Below, one piece after another: positions 13,901-25,885 of a DNA stretch of 64,000 nucleotides. The notes beneath the pieces were generated by a model that worked only from the letters and a program-made list of their open reading frames with translations, was not told the DNA's origin and did no database searches. A program made the translations under genes and the position numbers. Origin of the DNA: Erigeron canadensis. Lineage: Eukaryota > Streptophyta > Magnoliopsida > Asterales > Asteraceae. Position 1 is the stretch's first letter; the number at the start of each line of letters is the position of its first letter. The stretch lies in contig NC_057761.1 of assembly GCF_010389155.1 (NCBI RefSeq), forward strand, positions 59,518,587 through 59,582,586. Reading direction: 5' to 3'.

Positions 13901-16900
13901 TAAGACCAATAATGAGAAAAGAGAAAAAAATAGAATGGTTAAAGTCGTACTTTTGGAACAACAATCTGCTTCGATTTATTGTGCACCAACGGTAATTCAT
14001 CAACGGGAACCAGTTGCAGATTCGAGCCATCATGAACTGTATCTTTTACTTCTTCTGAGCTTTTACACTTGCAATTGCTACATAAAAACTCTTTCTCCGG
14101 AAACATCGTCTGCAGACCTACCTCTTTGCTAACTGGTTTTGATTCACATGCAACAGGTTTGTATGAAAACCTGAACGATGAACGTCCCAGCACAGAACTT
14201 TTTCTGTGTTTATCAATTACTTGAAGACCATTCATTAAACTGGCCGCCAGACGGTTAGTTTCTGCAAAAGCACTGATGCTTGTAAGGTCTTTCTGAGATG
14301 CAGTCAATGTCGCTAAAGTCCTTACGCTTTTTCTACTGCTGCTAATAACTCGCGGTGAAACACTTGGAGTTGGAGATTTGGGAAGGGTTACTTCTGATGG
14401 TACTATGGTAAGATTAGGCATGTCACAGTCCTCCAAGTTCTTTGGAGAAGAAGATGTGTCATTGGGATTCCCCAAAGAATCTTGATCAGATGATTTATCT
14501 AACAACTGGACATGAATTTCTTGATTATCGCAAGCAGCATCAACGGAGGTGTTAACTGCATAAGTAACATCTGTGTCAATGTATTTTAGAAGAAGGATTC
14601 TGCTTTGAAACATATCTAACTTATGATCACAATTAAGATTTCATATTTACCAGATTCCATATTTATGCATGCTTTAGTGGCTGCTAAAATAACTTGCTCA
14701 GCTTCCTCGACTATTTCCATTTCTTCATCATCATCATCATCCATATGTGGCATCATCATTGGACGATTCAGACTAAATTTCAGAAGATTCAGGCTTCTGC
14801 GAGCATTCCAACCACTTGAATAGCCCGCACCTGGGTCTGCTTGGTTACCATTTGATTTCATCCGTAGTAATTCATCCTGTTATATGTTATTTAGAGTTAT
14901 TAGTCGTATAAATTAAGCTGAGTACCTAAGGTAGCAATCTCTATCGGTCTACAAAAGTTGTGTTATATCGCTGATATGTGAAATAAAAACCAACAGTAGA
15001 AAACAGGTCAAGCCTCTAAAGTTTTCCAAAGAGTATTTTCAATGCATAAAACTTCTGAAATCATTTTCATTGGACAAATTAGATTATTATTGAAAATAGT
15101 AATACATAATATTTATGATCATTTTTTTTTATTTTACACACTAATTGCTCAGACAAATATACTTTCAGAGCAGGGATTGGGTGACCTGACCTGACCCATT
15201 TAAACCCAGAAAAAGATATATTTACCCTTGGTGATCCATAATCCCCATACTTTATAAAATGTATTGTAAACTAGAATAAGCATAAACTGTACCATAAGTT
15301 GCCATATGACTATAACCAGCACTGATTCTACCCAAGGTGACCCAAATCAAATTCAGCATACCTTGAGGTCGGTCATATCAATCAGACCCATTTAAACCCA
15401 TAACAAAAAGTTACATGTTTTCACCCATGAAACTCCCCTCCCTCCGATAATGGCCTGACCTACCAAATTTCAACCACTTATAATTACAAAAGATATCCTA
15501 AACATAAATGCAGATATAGCGTACCTTAAGCTGCCTTATAACTTCACGCAATGATTTTACGTCATCCTGCATTTGTTCATTGATAACTGCTTTGTTCTTG
15601 ATAGCCTTTGCACGTTGGGCGAATCTCAATGTACTAAAAGTTTCGCTCTTACAGCTGTAATTAAGTTTAAAAGGCAGCACTAGTTCATTTCAAAGGATGC
15701 AGGTGTATATCGAGTTAAAATGCACCAAGAAGACAGACAGATTGAAGATCAATGATTCATGTTACCTTTGTGCTGGGGAGATGGCACAGACCATCGCAAG
15801 TTTTGCATTACCACCAAGCGACTCTTGTAGTAGAAAAGTTAACTTTGAATCTCTATAAGGGATGTGCCTTTGCTTCCCTGTTTGCGAAACCTCTGCTAGA
15901 ATATTAATCAGGTTTCTGAAAAGCAAACACAAATATGATTTCACTAATAAATACATAAGCACATACAAAAACATGTAAGGCAAATTGAACGCATACCCAA
16001 GTTGAGAGAGTGAGCGATTAATATTCCCAGCTTCTTTTAAGCGTTCTCCAGCTGCACCGGTCAACTTTTGCCTTTCTGACCCGGCAAGGTCAACAAGATT
16101 TATTCGGCTCGTTTTGAAGGAGCTTAAACCATCCTTACTCTGCAGAATTTGAATTTGAATTTTTTTGGAAATCAGAACACACGATACTGTACTAACAAGT
16201 TTATATCATGTATGCTATCAAAGAAAATATATTGAAAATCTACCCTCTTAATCGAAAACTTATCTACCTTGCAACGTGATTCCACAACACAGGTAAAAAC
16301 ACTGTGTGAGCGGGAACTCTCCATATTTATACTTGTAGCTCCAGTCCTCCTATGCGATAATCCCTGCATGGAACGATCATGCTAAGAATGACATAAAACA
16401 GAGACAATATAAAGAATCCAGAAATAAATGATTTATGTTGATAACTAGAATCGCTTTGATTGACAATTACATTGCCACTTTTTTAATGATCAGTTGTAAT
16501 CGTTAAATATTATGCAATACGACATCATCTAATCAACTCGAAATATCTATAGCAAGCAAAAAAGGTTGCCCAAACATATACAAACCTTCTTCAAAAGCTG
16601 CTTCACATCCTTTATACAACAAACAGATTCCTCAGTCAAGTTTTCTACGTAGACACCTGTTTTGGTATCTTCTCTTATCTGAAGGTTTCTTTGAGTTGGA
16701 TCCAACAAATCGGTAATTTGTTCATTATATATCTGAAAATACAATGTTTCAGAATAAGAATCACTGTAAAAGCAAAAGTCAAATATCTATGATACTAAAC
16801 TATTACGTTACCTCAAGAAAAGAGCAACGACACTGATAAACGAGTTGCTTGTCAGAATGTTTATTTTGCTCCTATTCAAATTTGTAACCAAGTCATAAGT

Positions 16901-18155
16901 AACAATAAAAGTAACAATAAAAATGATGAATAGGACAATTCTATTTAGACTTGACATGTGAAACAAAAGCTCGACATTCAATCTCACCTCATCAATGCGA
17001 GAAAATAGGTGTTCAAACACACGTGGCGTCAAACCTTGTTCATCATTAGATAACTCCTCTTCTAACAGTGCGTTGGCTGGACCCCATATTGTATAGGTTT
17101 TGCCACTCCCAGTCTACTCAATTTTCAAAGAGGGTGCACAGTTAATACAGCTAACCATGAATAACTCAACACATAATCACATGTCTATACAAGGAGGACC
17201 ATATATGACAGATTTACCTGTCCGTAAGCAAATACAGAGCTGTTGAATCCAGCTATACAGTTCTCGACAAGTGGTGCACCGACAAGATGGAATAAATCAA
17301 CCTGAAATAGACAAATAAAACACCAAAGAAACAGAATAACTACTTCGCCCTTATTGAAATGTAATAGACTTTCATATAAACGATGATATGCGGTAATAAC
17401 GAAAGACTTGCCTGAGTAGAGGCCGCATCTGCAACTGAATCAAAGGTAAATGTTTGGCCAAGTATTGTGAATGAATTGACCGATGTCTTCTGGACGATAA
17501 CTTCCCCCTCTTCTTCGTTCTTGCTAGGTGGTCTTATTCTCACAATAACCTAATTTCAACCAGATCACAACAAATTAAATAATTACGGCTAGCAGTTATC
17601 AAAACAACAGTGATCTTGACATAAGCATACATTAACATAACATATACATTCATATACATAGACATAGACATATACACACACACAAATATATATATATAAC
17701 CGAAAATTCACACTGTTAGGGTTTTAAATAACTAATTAAGATCTTATAGATATATCTGAACTCTGGTACACAAACACATATATGTATTAGGGAATTTACG
17801 GTGTTAGGGTTTCAAACAACTAAATTAAATCCAACAGATATACCTGAACTCCTGTATCAGAGGATCCACCGACGCCGCCGTCAACAGCAAAATCATTACT
17901 CAACTTCCTCTTAAGTGTGTTTGACGGAGGAGGTCGAGGCGGAAGCGGCGATTTCAGTTTACCAACAGTAGCGGGGGAGACGACCGCTTTCGACGATGGC
18001 GAAGAATCCAAGGCTGAATTGATATCAAACGGCGGTGCATTTTCCTTCGACCGTTTCCGATTAGCAGGTTTGGCCGATTTGATTGGACTAGGGCTTGACG
18101 GATCCAAAAAAGCCTCTTTTAATATCGGAGATCTTGATTGCTTGATATGCTTCAT
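10992..18155 (-). CDS. KIN12A: Kinesin-12 motor, phragmoplast-associated (PAKRP1-like)
   Basis: Microtubule plus-end motor that in Arabidopsis (KIN-12A/B, PAKRP1/PAKRP1L) organises the phragmoplast midline in cytokinesis. Sixteen exons join in frame to 1161 residues: 18155-17844, 17549-17412, 17301-17218, 17113-16988, 16871-16812, 16732-16586, 16363-16268, 16139-15997, 15915-15766, 15654-15525, 14876-14651, 14555-13951, 13878-13780, 13373-13221, 12804-12043, 11246-10992. The motor domain is about residues 105-440: P-loop GQTGSGKT 177-184, switch I N302 to SSRSH 305-309, switch [11 protein letters not shown] 336-344. An acidic linker ([10 protein letters not shown]) and long coiled coils follow, and the protein ends in [14 protein letters not shown], the PAKRP1-type tail. 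The N-terminus (MKHIKQ, then SKENAPPFD) also matches that subfamily. Intron 2 needs a GC donor. A or B paralogy is not resolved. The length is somewhat below the roughly 1290 residues of Arabidopsis. Confidence 0.95.
11812..11999. repeat. 94-bp tandem duplication in a kinesin intron
   Basis: Two head-to-tail copies with a spacing of 94 bases; tttgacatactagtttgcct occurs at 11837 and 11931, and both copies end with a ccacccatta-like sequence. It lies in the last intron of the kinesin gene and is rich in gaccagttaccca-type motifs of degenerate intronic repeats. No effect on coding is visible. Confidence 0.75.
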
Positions 18156-18300
18156 TTTGTTTTACGAACCCTAATTTGATTGATTGAATGATTATGTGAG
18201 AAATTATGGGAAAAATTAGGGTTTGGACGGACAATTATGCGAGAAATTATGAGAAAGATAGATATACAGAAATAGAGAGAGAGTATGTGCAAGTGAGATG

Positions 18301-18311
18301 TAGCCGTTGGA
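18301..18311 (-). promoter_or_regulatory. MSA element (MYB3R site), G2/M control of kinesin-12
   Basis: On the minus strand this reads TCCAACGGCTA, a perfect match to the mitosis-specific activator consensus YCYAACGGYYA bound by three-repeat MYB3R factors. It sits about 150 bases upstream of the kinesin start codon and in the matching orientation. G2/M genes such as cytokinesis kinesins are known to carry MSA elements, so location and gene identity support each other. That it is used is inferred. Confidence 0.75.
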
Positions 18312-18355
18312 ATGGGGCAATGGGGTGTTTGGGCGGATGGTGATTTCAAATTGAA

Positions 18356-20667
18356 TATTTTTGGGGATCGATGAAGTTAGCTTTAATTGTTGTGACCTCC
18401 TTGTAATATTTGTGAAATGAGGGTTTAGACCCTTCAGATTTTGTTTATATATGGTAACTACCCTTTGTTAAGTGAAGTAAATATTTGCCTCTTCAACTTA
18501 TCTATACTTCTACTAGCATTGTACCCGTGCAATGCGGCAACGGTGGTTTAGTGGTGTCCGTGACGGGTGGTGATCGATGACATCGACAATTGGTGTCGAT
18601 TGGTCCAACCGTAAGTTGATACAATGGTGATAGTGATATTTTAGAAGATAAAGGTTTAAAGTGTAAATTAATTCATTAAGGGTAATTTTGGTAATATTTA
18701 ATAACCATTTCCTTAAGGGTTGTTTATTAAGGTCAATCTAGTAATTTTCCATCTAACTATTTTCTAACTTTTTCTTAAAATAAGAGGTGAATAATCATTA
18801 TAAAAGAGTTGTAGATACTACTATATAAAAATTATAACTCTTATTATAACTATATAATAAGAATGGAACATGCAAATTGAACAAAATACCATTCATTAAT
18901 TAAATTACCATCGATTCATGATTGTCATCATTATCTTCTAAAAGCTCACAAAGACAAAAGGATGTCTAAAATTAACAAGCATGGATGAAATAAAATTAAC
19001 TAGATGAAATTCCAAGTTGTTTAATTGTTGTTTCTATTGTCATCATAATTATCTTGGTTATGGCCGATTAACAGCATTTCACCATAACTAGATGTGTGTT
19101 TTCTATTAAGGGGCCATACATTTTCCCACAATTTTCTATAAAATTTATTGTACTATACGACTAATACAACATGATAATACAACATGATGTACAAATATAT
19201 AATGCATAATTGTGATAAATTTATGAAAAATTATGGTACGATTGACAATTCTTTTCTATTATATCTCCTTCTTTTAAACATAAAATGTAAGACCAATTTT
19301 TGTAGCGATATAACTAATATTGTTTGCCTCGAATAATCTTTTGTTTCAAGCTTGATAAAGGATAACCTATTGAGACCAAATCACTCGAATATTCAAGTTC
19401 TTTCTTTTAGGCATAAGTTTTGCATAAATATAAATAATAAGTCAAAGTTTGTAGTATTGATATGTTATAGTATTGCGATAGCGTATCCACTTTAGAATTT
19501 ATATTGCATGTTTTGGATTTTTGGCAATGTATCAATCCAAATGGATGTTACGTTCCAATGTTGCATCTTATATAAATGTCAGACCAAAAAAAAAATACTA
19601 TCTAATTATTTGAAGTTCAGTACACATAAACCATATAGGTCTTTTGAGTTATATACTACAAAATATAGTAAACTACATGCAAAACTGATATTAAAAAAAT
19701 TAAATATACATAACATAGTCTTTTGAGCTAGATAAATATAATAGACAATGAAGGAGTAATGTGGTGGCTAATGATGGTCACGATAACTCTATAGTATCTA
19801 TAAAACTTTATGTGTAATTAAATTTTATAGTTTAGTTTTATACTTGTTAGTATTACGAAAACTATTCAGCGACCCCTGAATAAAAATCTTGGTTCTGCCA
19901 CTGATAATAGGGTTTGTATTGTAGCTAGACTACTTTACCTTATATTGCTACTAGATCTATTGTTAATTAATTTTTTCTAACTTTATAAGACATGCTAATT
20001 AATAAATCATAATGTTGATCAGCTGATGTATAGCAATTAGCAAGTTAGCAACTCCAAAAAAATGAAAGAAAACATAGAGGGGGACGAAGGGAATAAGCGG
20101 AGACTCGAAGGATGACAAGAAAAATTCATCTTTTAAAAAAAATAAAAAAAAATTGAGTTGACCATCTAAAGATACAAAACCACAAAAGTGAAAGGAAACA
20201 AACTATTATAAATTTAGCTTCTATATTAAAAAGTTTTGGATCTAGCCTTAAAAAATATTATTAGCCCAACTCTACAATCAATTTAAATTATTTTTAACAG
20301 CTATATATATATATAAACACATATACCAATGGTCGTTTATAGGCGCCAACTACATTCTAACAATATCACGGACTGCTTGGTTTTCGAAATGTTATACTCG
20401 TATGAAATTAATGAAAATGATTTTTTTTTCTTTGCCATATCAATTTTATTCAATCAAATTCTCATACAATATGGAAAAAATAAAACTGACCCCGAGTCTA
20501 GTCCAATTATATTTGAAATTATATCCTTGAAACAAACATAGAAGAGAATGATAAAATACAAATTTTTTAGTGAGCTGATAATGTTAATTAAGTTTGATAA
20601 ATTAGAGTTATCAACTTTATTCTTTTTTAAATGATGATATTATATTGTTGTTAAATAACTTTATTGG
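18356..20667. other. Intergenic, dispersed repeat sequence
   Basis: No gene was found. From about 18515 to 18775 the sequence (attgtacccgtgcaatgc and onward) looks like a common dispersed plant repeat whose class I could not fix. The rest is AT-rich. A 37-bp stretch at 19868-19904 (from cagcgacccctg to ttctgccactg) resembles the two ends of a hAT-type element with almost no interior. Confidence 0.45.
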
Positions 20668-21050
20668 GTTTTTTTCAATGTTTTAAATACCGGTATTACC
20701 GGTATCACAAAATATTCTGGTTTTTTAATCCCGGTATTTTTCCGGTATTTTCACTATTCATTATCGGTCGGTATTTCCAGTATTTTAACTCTTTTTATGA
20801 ATTTTCTTAATTATTCTTTTTAATACTTTAATGTTATTTTTTGTTATTTGTAAACTTAAAAACTTATATTTTGTTATGAAATATTTATTTGATATTATTT
20901 TTAAGTGAATTATAATTATGTTTTGATTATTTTCGTTAAATTATAACAAGTTTTGTAAGATTTTTATAAAATAAATTATGATGCTTGTGCCAGCCGATAT
21001 TTCTGGTAATACCATAAAATTTTTCCACAACTATAAACATTGGTTTTTTT
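20668..21050. mobile_element. hAT-type MITE, 367 bp, with 8-bp target duplication
   Basis: The element at 20676-21042 runs from CAATGTTTTAAATACC to a right end whose reverse complement is CAATGTTTATAG. It is flanked by identical 8-bp gttttttt sequences (20668-20675 and 21043-21050). An 8-bp duplication with such ends is the hAT signature. Further in, ccggtattaccggta on the left mirrors ctggtaatacc on the right. There is no transposase. The low complexity of the duplication is the main caveat. Confidence 0.7.
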
Positions 21051-22949
21051 GGGTGATGATGATGGTGGTTTCACAAAAAGCTTAATCCAGATTTGCAAAA
21101 CATTTGTCTTCACTTTCGTATAACTAGCTATTGCTAACTCCATGTCCATCAATCCATGTTCATCAACATGTATTCATGTAGCAATTCTATAAACAGCATG
21201 ACTTAAGCTAGCCCACAATAAATATAACGAGCCCAAACAAAAAATCCAAAAATACTTGTACTGATCATGGCATGCCTAGATACCCGAAGTAGGTTTAGCA
21301 AAAGCCCTCCTAAAATAGTAGGTAGGACATCATCGATGTTTACCCGAGATACTAAGCAAAATCTAATGAGAACTAATATGCACACTGTGATAAACCTAAG
21401 TTTGGCAAACCTGATTATAAAACCAAGTAGTTATTAACTTATTATCATCATATTTTACCTTTATTGATAGTATGTTAAACACGAATTTAAGAAGTTAAAT
21501 TCAAATCATTTAACAATTTTAGCAAGTTTATAACCATTTGTCCATTTTCAAAGGTTTTTGCACAACTTTGTCATTTAGATAAATCCGATTTAATATAGCA
21601 CACATTCAAAGAAATAAATAAACAATTTTTGGTCTATGATATTCATAAGCTAATAAGTTAAGTCCAAGCATTATCTTTTCTACTGTATTATAATAACGTA
21701 TCAACGTAGAACCTTAAAATCTAAAATATAACAACTCAATAAGCATATGCATTTCCAAGATAGCTTGGCCAACAAACACGTATCTATTTTTCTTTATAGA
21801 AGCTATATATTATCCAAAATTGTTAAATTAATTTGACTTTAGGTTGCTATATATTATGCGATATATTATTTTACCCTTTAGTCTTTCCTACCAATTCAGT
21901 ATCCCTACCCAGCTTATCTTTTCGGTAACTAATAGATGTATTTCTGTAGTCGATAATATACTTTAAGTAATATGATGTTTTGTAACATTTTTACAATATA
22001 ATTTATGTCACATAACCATCTAATGATTTTGACTGTTAAAAAAAAAAACGGATCAAAAGGTAAGACGATTCACGACCATCAACGACCATGAAGTGTTTGG
22101 TCCGCTGCATTTCACGCATTAATGATAGTTTTAGACATTTATCAAAGTTGTCATGTTTTGAAGATTAATAATTGAAAAACAGTTCGCTATCAACCCGATT
22201 GTGAAATAAGGCAAAGGACAAAGGGTGTGGAATTGCACATCTCTTGTTTTTATCACTTTATAGACCACGGATTTTGAGCCCGTGACTGGCCCATGACTCA
22301 TATAACCCCTGATTATCCTATCCATGTAATTCACACTTTACTAATTATTTAAATTTAGAGTAAACATGGTCCGCGTGTTACGACGGATACTATGAACATG
22401 GCAAGTCAATACTATCGAAAATAGTATAAGTGGATAATCCAGTAAGCAATATACTACGATGGATAATGTAGCTGCAACAATTAATTAAGCAATTCAATCA
22501 CAAAGGCATTTATTGTCGTTTTTGCCGAAAATAGTATATATCAGCAAGCAATCAATCAATCAAGCAAGCAAGATACTACAATGGATAACAGAGTCACTTA
22601 TTCTTCTAAAACAAGTACTACAATGTCATCCAGAATCAAAGAGAGGGTGTGCGTGTTGTTTTGATAGATTGAAAGAGATAATATTTTGTGTGTGTTGTTT
22701 TGGTAGAAAGAAGGGGGATGTTTGTGTTTTGTTTTAAGGGGAAGGGTAAGTTGGAAAATTTTCATGTTCCAAAAATTCTAAACATTCAACACGACCTCTG
22801 TAAATTTTATAAGGGAGTATAGATATAGATTTTACGCTCTTGTGTATTCATATCTTGTTAACTACTGTATATGATTTAGTATATGCTTTGAGTTTTTTTA
22901 ACTTTTCCTTAAAAAGTTGTTATACAATAAATAAAAGTTGTTAAGTAGA
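21051..22949. other. Intergenic, including an unclassified repeat at 22362-22825
   Basis: No gene was found. From about 22362 (acatggtccgcgtgttacga) to about 22825 (agggagtatagatatagat) the sequence has the look of a dispersed plant element. I saw no clear inverted ends or target duplication, so its class is unknown. It contains tandem aatcaatc/aagcaagc repeats near 22545-22570. Confidence 0.4.
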
Positions 22950-23237
22950 CAACAACAACAACGGTACTCAATCCGGCAAAGCAGTCGGATTTGAGGGAGG
23001 TCAGATGTAAACAGCTTTACCCCTACACAAAGGTAGAGAGGCTGGTTTCGAAGGACCTCCAACCTAGGATTTTACCCCTTGTAAAAATTCTCGACGGCAA
23101 GACAGAGCCAAGCCGAAGAGGGAGTAATCTCAATCTTAGATCTACTCTCGATCTCAAAGAGAAGCTGAGAGAGCTCCCAACGGCTCTCTAGAGAGAGAAG
23201 AGAGAAAGAGACAGAACTCAAAAGTTGTTAAGTAGAA
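22933..23237 (-). mobile_element. Non-LTR (SINE-type) insertion with 17-bp target-site duplication
   Basis: The 17-bp sequence aaaagttgttaagtaga occurs at 22933-22949 and 23221-23237. The 271 bases between start with caacaacaacaac, which read on the minus strand is a (GTT)n 3' tail. Such tails occur on RTE-mobilised plant retroposons. The body contains cagctttacccctacacaaa followed by ggtagagaggctgg, a motif of a widespread plant SINE/RTE-like family. The other end is rich in gaga. No coding capacity was seen. Confidence 0.8.
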
Positions 23238-23348
23238 AAGAAAAAAAATATTTCATTTTACTCTTCAAAAAATATTTCATTTCATTTATTCTTTTTCTAT
23301 TTGAAATAAATGAAATATTTTTTGAAAAGTAAAATGAAATATACTTAA
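23229..23348. repeat. Foldback inverted repeat
   Basis: Arms of about 40 bases (left about 23250-23291, right about 23305-23342) pair around a short loop, with one small indel and a mismatch. The outermost ttaagta (23229) and tacttaa (23342-23348) also pair. The left part overlaps the right target duplication of the retroposon insertion. The sequence is AT-rich. It could be a small MITE or a chance palindrome that has grown. Confidence 0.6.
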
Positions 23349-23903
23349 AGAGTCATGCATAAAAAATTCTAGAGTCAGCAAACTATCTTATGATATGTAT
23401 TAGGGAAATGATTAATCTCCTAATATGGTAGCATAAAAATTTTTTAAGAGGATAAATCATTTTCTTATGTATTATAGTGCAATGTCACGGTAACAATGAT
23501 GTAACAGTGATGTTGACAATGAGATATAAAAGGTTAATGACGACTGATGATCGTGATACGACAATAGCGATATGTACAAGGGGAGTGCCAAAGTGACTAC
23601 TTATTGTGGTAGTAAATGACGAGTGATGGTAATGTTATTAAAAGAATATAGCTTAGATATTTCAAGAGATTATTAGTGTTATAAAATACTGTATTATTTT
23701 TTAAAAAACAATGTTTAAAGATTTGGAAAAAAAAATAAAATTATGCGGGCTGATAATCCGGCCCGACAAGCCCGTGTCGTCTTTATCCAAAATCATCTAA
23801 AAAATGCAAACAAACAAACTAGGTGCCTGCTGTTTTCCAATTCCCATAAGACTTTTCAGTTTTTCACATACCTCTTCTTCTTGTCGTGCATCTCTCTCTA
23901 ATT

Positions 23904-23917
23904 CTCTATATATATAG
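23904..23917 (+). promoter_or_regulatory. TATA box of the cystatin gene
   Basis: ctctatatatatag lies about 60 bases before the cystatin ATG and is followed by a short gata repeat. Position and sequence fit a plant TATA box with a leader of roughly 30 bases. The transcription start itself is not visible. Confidence 0.55.
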
Positions 23918-23970
23918 ATAGATAGATATAGACCCACATCATTTCACCGCACCATCTTCATCATCAAATT

Positions 23971-24348
23971 ATGGCCAAAATCACCCTCACAACATTCTTC
24001 TTCCTCCTCATCACCTTCTTCGTCCTCACAAGCGCGATCCCGGGGGGCCGTACAAAGATCCAAAACGTGAAAAAAAACAAAGAAATCCAAGACCTGGGTA
24101 AGTATTCGGTCGATGAATACAACCGGTTGCAACGTGGTCAGAAGACCGGTGACGGGGATCTCAAGTTTTCTCAAGTTGTGGCGGCGGAATCCCAAGTGGT
24201 TGCCGGGACTAAATACTATCTGAAAATCGAAGCGGTTTCGAATTCCGGCGTCAAAAAGGTTTTTGATGCCGAGGTGGTGGTTCAACCCTGGAAACAACAG
24301 CCTAAACAGTTGCTTACTTTTAAACCATCGCCTAAGAAGAATCATTAA
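23971..24348 (+). CDS. Phytocystatin, secreted cysteine-protease inhibitor
   Basis: Inhibitor of papain-like cysteine proteases (family I25), acting in the secretory pathway, vacuole or apoplast. The single exon encodes 125 residues. Residues 1-22 form a hydrophobic signal peptide. The three inhibitory elements are present: Gly-Gly at 25-26, the first-hairpin motif QVVAG at 75-79 and Pro-Trp at 106-107. The plant-specific helix signature appears as [10 protein letters not shown] (42-51). There is no C-terminal extension, so this is the small type I class, which inhibits papain-like but not legumain enzymes. The base composition is richer in GC than the surroundings. Polyadenylation-like aataataatg lies near 24476. 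An antisense frame at 23944-24345 is only a shadow. Confidence 0.95.
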   Translation: MAKITLTTFFFLLITFFVLTSAIPGGRTKIQNVKKNKEIQDLGKYSVDEYNRLQRGQKTGDGDLKFSQVVAAESQVVAGTKYYLKIEAVSNSGVKKVFDAEVVVQPWKQQPKQLLTFKPSPKKNH

Positions 24349-24892
24349 GCAAGTATTATAGAGTGTCTTATATTATGTGTTTGTTTGTTGTTTTTGTTAT
24401 GAGTTGTCATCTGACTGTGCCTGCCTAATTGTGGTTTTATAACTCGGTTTTGTAATCTTACTATTATACTATATGAATAATAATGAAATCTATGGATATG
24501 TTTGTAGTTGTTAAATTTATCAATCAATTTGAAATTATCAAATTAGGCATCAATTTATTCAAAAAAATAATCACTTTTTTTTTTTTTTTTTTGTGTTACC
24601 TATTTGTAAAAGCAAAATTTATCCTAATGAGATTTTAACTTAGATTTATATGATCTGATCGGGTATCGTTGTGAATGTAAACACTTTTTGTCATTTAATT
24701 AAAAAAATGTTTATCTAGGATTGTTGGACATGTGGTGGTTCGTTACTTCTTTGTTAGGTTCACCGGTTTGTTACTATGGGTTTGAACGGAATACTCGTAT
24801 TTATCTTGGTCGTTTTCCACATGGTGTTTGTTATAAGAAGATTATATGTAATGCTTAAAACAACTTTTCATATACTAACAAAAGAAAATTGT

Positions 24893-25885
24893 ATATTAGA
24901 AAAAGAGTGAATTTCATATATACCCTCTTTAAACCCATCTAAATATCACATATACTCACCACCAATTTAAAATATCATATTTACCCATTATGAATATCTA
25001 TATATCATGGATCTCCAAAGCACTATTTTAATTACCATTAAATATTAAAAATCACTAATGTTATCTTTTATATTTGAATATGGCCACAATACCCTCACAG
25101 TAGCGCCAAAAGTTCCCGCTAATTCTTATTTCCATAGCTTATAAAGACATATCAGTTATAAGGTGTCTATATATTATTTTACATACAAAGAGTGTTTATG
25201 AATTAGTATATGCAGAGTCATTTGAATTTTTAGAAACGAAGTTGACAATGAGAAAGTTTACTTGGGTTTCTTTCTTCCGAATAAGCAACAGTTAGTGTTA
25301 GATATTGGCTACCTGTGCACTAATGGTATATATCAGTTTGTTGATTTTGTTCAAAGAGTTTCGAGTCGGCTCCCTGAGTTTGATATGATATCTTATTTGT
25401 TTGTTTTTTTCTTAGTAGGCTTGAATTGATTGATAGATGGATTGTTTGTTTTGAGTATAGATTTGATTATTTAAAGGAGAGACATAGCCGGGAATGATGA
25501 TTTGACTTGAGAAGATGATGCAAAGATACAAAATGTGTGAATAGTTTATATGCCTTTGAAAGTTGTTGTGCACTATCTGATGAACTACGTTGACTTGTTT
25601 TAAACTAGCATCCTTTTGCAGGAACCAAAACTAGAACAATATGGTATGATTTGAAAAAGGTTAGATTACCCAAACAGTTAGCCAAAGGGTATATTAGTAA
25701 TTATAATACTTAAATATAATAGTTAATGATTTTTTTTTATATTTAATAGTTATTAAAATATGATTTAGGGATATATGATATTTTAAATTTAGGATGGGGA
25801 AATATGATATTTTAAGTTGATGATGGGTATATGTGATATTTAGATGGGTTAGGAAGGGTATATATGAAATTCAATATTAGAAAAA
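24893..25885. mobile_element. Non-autonomous Mutator-like element with long TIRs
   Basis: The element at 24905-25873 (969 bp) is bounded by the 12-bp direct repeat atattagaaaaa (24893-24904 and 25874-25885). Its ends are inverted copies: tgaatttcatatatacc at 24908 matches the reverse complement of the right end, and similarity continues for at least 80 bases (left aacccatctaaatatcacat, the same in the right arm). Long inverted repeats and a target duplication near 9-12 bp point to Mutator-like elements. No transposase is present. The interior (about 25090-25680) is less AT-rich than the arms and could be captured sequence, but I could not identify a source gene. Confidence 0.75.

Noticed and set aside
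19868..19904. Tiny element with cagcgacc...gccactg ends
   Set aside because: The ends resemble hAT termini but there is no target duplication and almost no interior; kept only as a possible remnant.
23944..24345. Open frame of 133 residues antisense to the cystatin
   Set aside because: It mirrors the cystatin coding exon, which has all family motifs; the antisense product resembles nothing.
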